Assembly: GCA_019661845.1 (NCBI GenBank)
Contig: JAIFWL010000023.1
Location: forward strand, 1-7,118
Length of the DNA: 7,118 nucleotides
Source of the DNA: Candidatus Parcubacteria bacterium
GTDB taxonomy: Bacteria > Patescibacteriota > Minisyncoccia > Phycocordibacterales > Zambryskibacteraceae
Reading direction: 5' to 3'
The notes beneath the pieces are model-generated. The model had not been told where the DNA came from. It did no database searches and was given only the letters and a program-made list of their open reading frames with translations. Of the stretch, positions 5,981 to 7,118 are shown in pieces. Positions within the stretch are counted from its first letter, which is position 1. Every line of letters begins with the position of its first letter. The position numbers and the translations under genes were made by a program.

Positions 5981-6029
5981 TCGCAGTTTTGTTTGGAAAT
6001 TATAAATTGGTAATTGAAAATTAATTATT
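5981..6029 (+). repeat. A/T-rich degenerate repeat in the nrdA-nrdB gap
   Basis: The gap contains several related short units (TTGGAAATTATAAATT, TTGGTAATT, TTGAAAATTAATT). Degenerate AATTGG/AATTGA runs of this sort occur between genes in many bacterial genomes. No terminator and no convincing promoter are visible: TTGTCA (5971-5976) and TATAAA (6001-6006) are 24 bases apart, which is too far. Confidence 0.35.
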
Positions 6030-7073
6030 ATGGCTCTCATCGGCAAAGCATCTCCGGAAGACATGAATCTCCACCCAATACGCTATCAATGGGCGTATGA
6101 CTTATATAACCAAGCAGTTCGTAACACATGGTTTCCACACGAGATTGCTCTCAAGGAAGATATTCAGGATTGGGAGAAGATGACCGACGATGAGCGTCAC
6201 GCGGTGAAGTTTCTTATGGCCTTCTTTAACCCCGCAGAGCTCATTGTGAACCGCTCTATTGCTCTAGGCATTTATCCATATCTCAAGAGCCCAGAGGCAC
6301 ACCTCTACCTCGCTAAGCAGATGTGGGAGGAAGCTAACCACTGTGTGGGCTTCGAGTACGTGCTTGAGACCTTCCCATTCTTCGACCGAGACAAGATCTT
6401 CAACCTTCACCTTGATGTGCCTTCCATGCAGGCCAAGGAGAAGTTTATCAACACCTACATGGCTCGTATGACAGATGAGAAGCTCGATATTTCTACTGTA
6501 GAAGGCAAGAAGGACTTCATTAGGAATCTTGTGGCGACGAACATTGTCATGGAAGGTATCTGGTTCTACTCCGGATTCATGGTGGCACTCTCCTTCCGCC
6601 AGAGGAACATCTTGCGCAACTTCGGCTCAATGATTAACTGGGTCTTGCGTGATGAGTCTCTACACCTTAAGTTCGGTATGAACTTGGTTCACAATATATT
6701 GGAGGAAAATGGTGAACTCCTGACAGAGGACTTCGCCAATGAAATTAGAAATCTAGTAATAGAAGGGGTTGATCTTGAAACTACTTACAACAAAGACCTA
6801 TTTCCGAACGGCATTTTGGGTCTAAACGCTGAGTATGTGAATCAATATGTGCAATACGTCGCCGACAGGCGACTTGAGGAGCTTGGACTACCCAAGCACT
6901 ATGGCTCTACCAACCCTGCCAAGTGGATGGGAACTGCTACCGACGTATACGAACTTGTAAACTTCTTCGAGAGTCAGAACACGAGTTACGAAGTAGATGT
7001 GCATTCTAGTACCAATAAGCCTGCTGCCACAGTTGCCACTCCATCTCAGAGTTCTTTACCCGGAAGTGAGTAA
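6030..7073 (+). CDS. nrdB: Class Ic-type ribonucleotide reductase small (beta) subunit
   Basis: This 347-residue protein is the ferritin-like radical-generating partner of NrdA. The six metal ligands are recognisable: E70 (NPAE), E101 and H104 (EANH), E175 (MEGIW), E209 and H212 (RDESLH). Two features separate it from the E. coli type. The first ligand is Glu where E. coli has D84. The residue four after H104, where E. coli has the radical Y122, is F108 (codon TTC, 6351-6353), with Y110 two further on. Chlamydia trachomatis NrdB shows the same pattern (E89, F127, Y129) and uses a Mn(IV)/Fe(III) cofactor in place of a tyrosyl radical. W34 (TWFPHE) matches E. coli W48 of the radical pathway, and Y320 is a candidate for the C-terminal relay tyrosine (Y356). 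The last 20 or so residues are rich in Ser, Pro, Ala and Thr. The Mn/Fe cofactor is inferred from these residues. No Shine-Dalgarno site precedes the ATG. Confidence 0.95.
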   Translation: MALIGKASPEDMNLHPIRYQWAYDLYNQAVRNTWFPHEIALKEDIQDWEKMTDDERHAVKFLMAFFNPAELIVNRSIALGIYPYLKSPEAHLYLAKQMWEEANHCVGFEYVLETFPFFDRDKIFNLHLDVPSMQAKEKFINTYMARMTDEKLDISTVEGKKDFIRNLVATNIVMEGIWFYSGFMVALSFRQRNILRNFGSMINWVLRDESLHLKFGMNLVHNILEENGELLTEDFANEIRNLVIEGVDLETTYNKDLFPNGILGLNAEYVNQYVQYVADRRLEELGLPKHYGSTNPAKWMGTATDVYELVNFFESQNTSYEVDVHSSTNKPAATVATPSQSSLPGSE

Positions 7074-7079
7074 ACCTTG

Positions 7080-7088
7080 TGGTACAAT
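7080..7088 (+). promoter_or_regulatory. Extended -10 promoter of the gene after nrdB
   Basis: TGGTACAAT has the extended TG and a five-of-six -10 hexamer (TACAAT, 7083-7088). The ATG lies seven bases further on, at 7096, predicting a leaderless mRNA. No good -35 element is seen. The layout repeats that in front of the DUF192 gene. Confidence 0.45.
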
Positions 7089-7095
7089 TTAATCC

Positions 7096-7118
7096 ATGAC
7101 AACACGAGTAGCCATCCC
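7096..7118 (+). CDS. Start of a gene running off the window (partial)
   Basis: An ATG at 7096 opens a frame with no stop to the window edge, encoding MTTRVAI and part of an eighth codon. It is supported only by the extended -10 element placed seven bases before it and by its distance from nrdB (22 bases). Too little is present to suggest a product. Confidence 0.4.

Noticed and set aside
1..7118. tRNA, rRNA, CRISPR arrays or transposase genes
   Set aside because: No cloverleaf, rRNA-like segment, regularly spaced repeat or transposase motif was seen on either strand; the non-coding gaps are all under 200 bases.

Overview
The window reads as two blocks that differ in composition and in how translation starts. 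Bases 1 to about 2160 hold a tightly packed plus-strand operon: the 3' end of an unrecognised gene, an FtsZ-family GTPase domain, a second ORF that looks like the FtsZ C-terminal domain, and a small secreted or membrane-anchored protein. A strong intrinsic terminator closes the operon. These genes are fairly GC-rich (lines I counted by hand gave 52-55% G+C), and two of them have clear Shine-Dalgarno sites. From about 2230 to the end the DNA is more AT-rich (hand-counted lines 37-43% G+C) and I see no convincing Shine-Dalgarno site in front of any gene. This block holds a monocistronic RRM RNA-binding protein with its own strong promoter, a structured leader and a terminator. After it come a membrane-anchored DUF192 protein, then nrdA and nrdB (aerobic ribonucleotide reductase), and the first codons of another gene.

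All genes are on the plus strand and use the standard code; TAA and TAG end genes throughout. No taxonomic marker gene is present. A small RRM protein, a DUF192 protein, a Chlamydia-type (class Ic) NrdB, missing Shine-Dalgarno sites and probable leaderless mRNAs together would fit a Candidate Phyla Radiation (Patescibacteria) bacterium. That placement is inference, and a large phage or other lineage is not excluded.

The most unusual feature is the FtsZ pair. The first ORF (121-894) has the FtsZ nucleotide-binding motifs and the catalytic T7 loop but stops at a TAA just where the C-terminal domain should begin. The next ORF (GTG at 901) is in the same frame and continues with what looks like helix H9 and the remaining C-terminal domain, plus about 100 unfamiliar residues. 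This is either a two-chain FtsZ-like protein, a stop codon that is read through, or a recent nonsense mutation. The membrane protein after it is a reasonable candidate anchor or partner.

NrdA and NrdB together reduce ribonucleotides to deoxyribonucleotides. NrdA has one ATP-cone, the expected active-site cysteines, the radical-relay tyrosine pair and a CxxC tail on a Pro/Glu-rich tether. NrdB keeps six metal ligands (with Glu instead of Asp at the first) but has Phe where the radical Tyr normally sits. Both are hallmarks of class Ic enzymes, which use a Mn/Fe cofactor instead of a tyrosyl radical.
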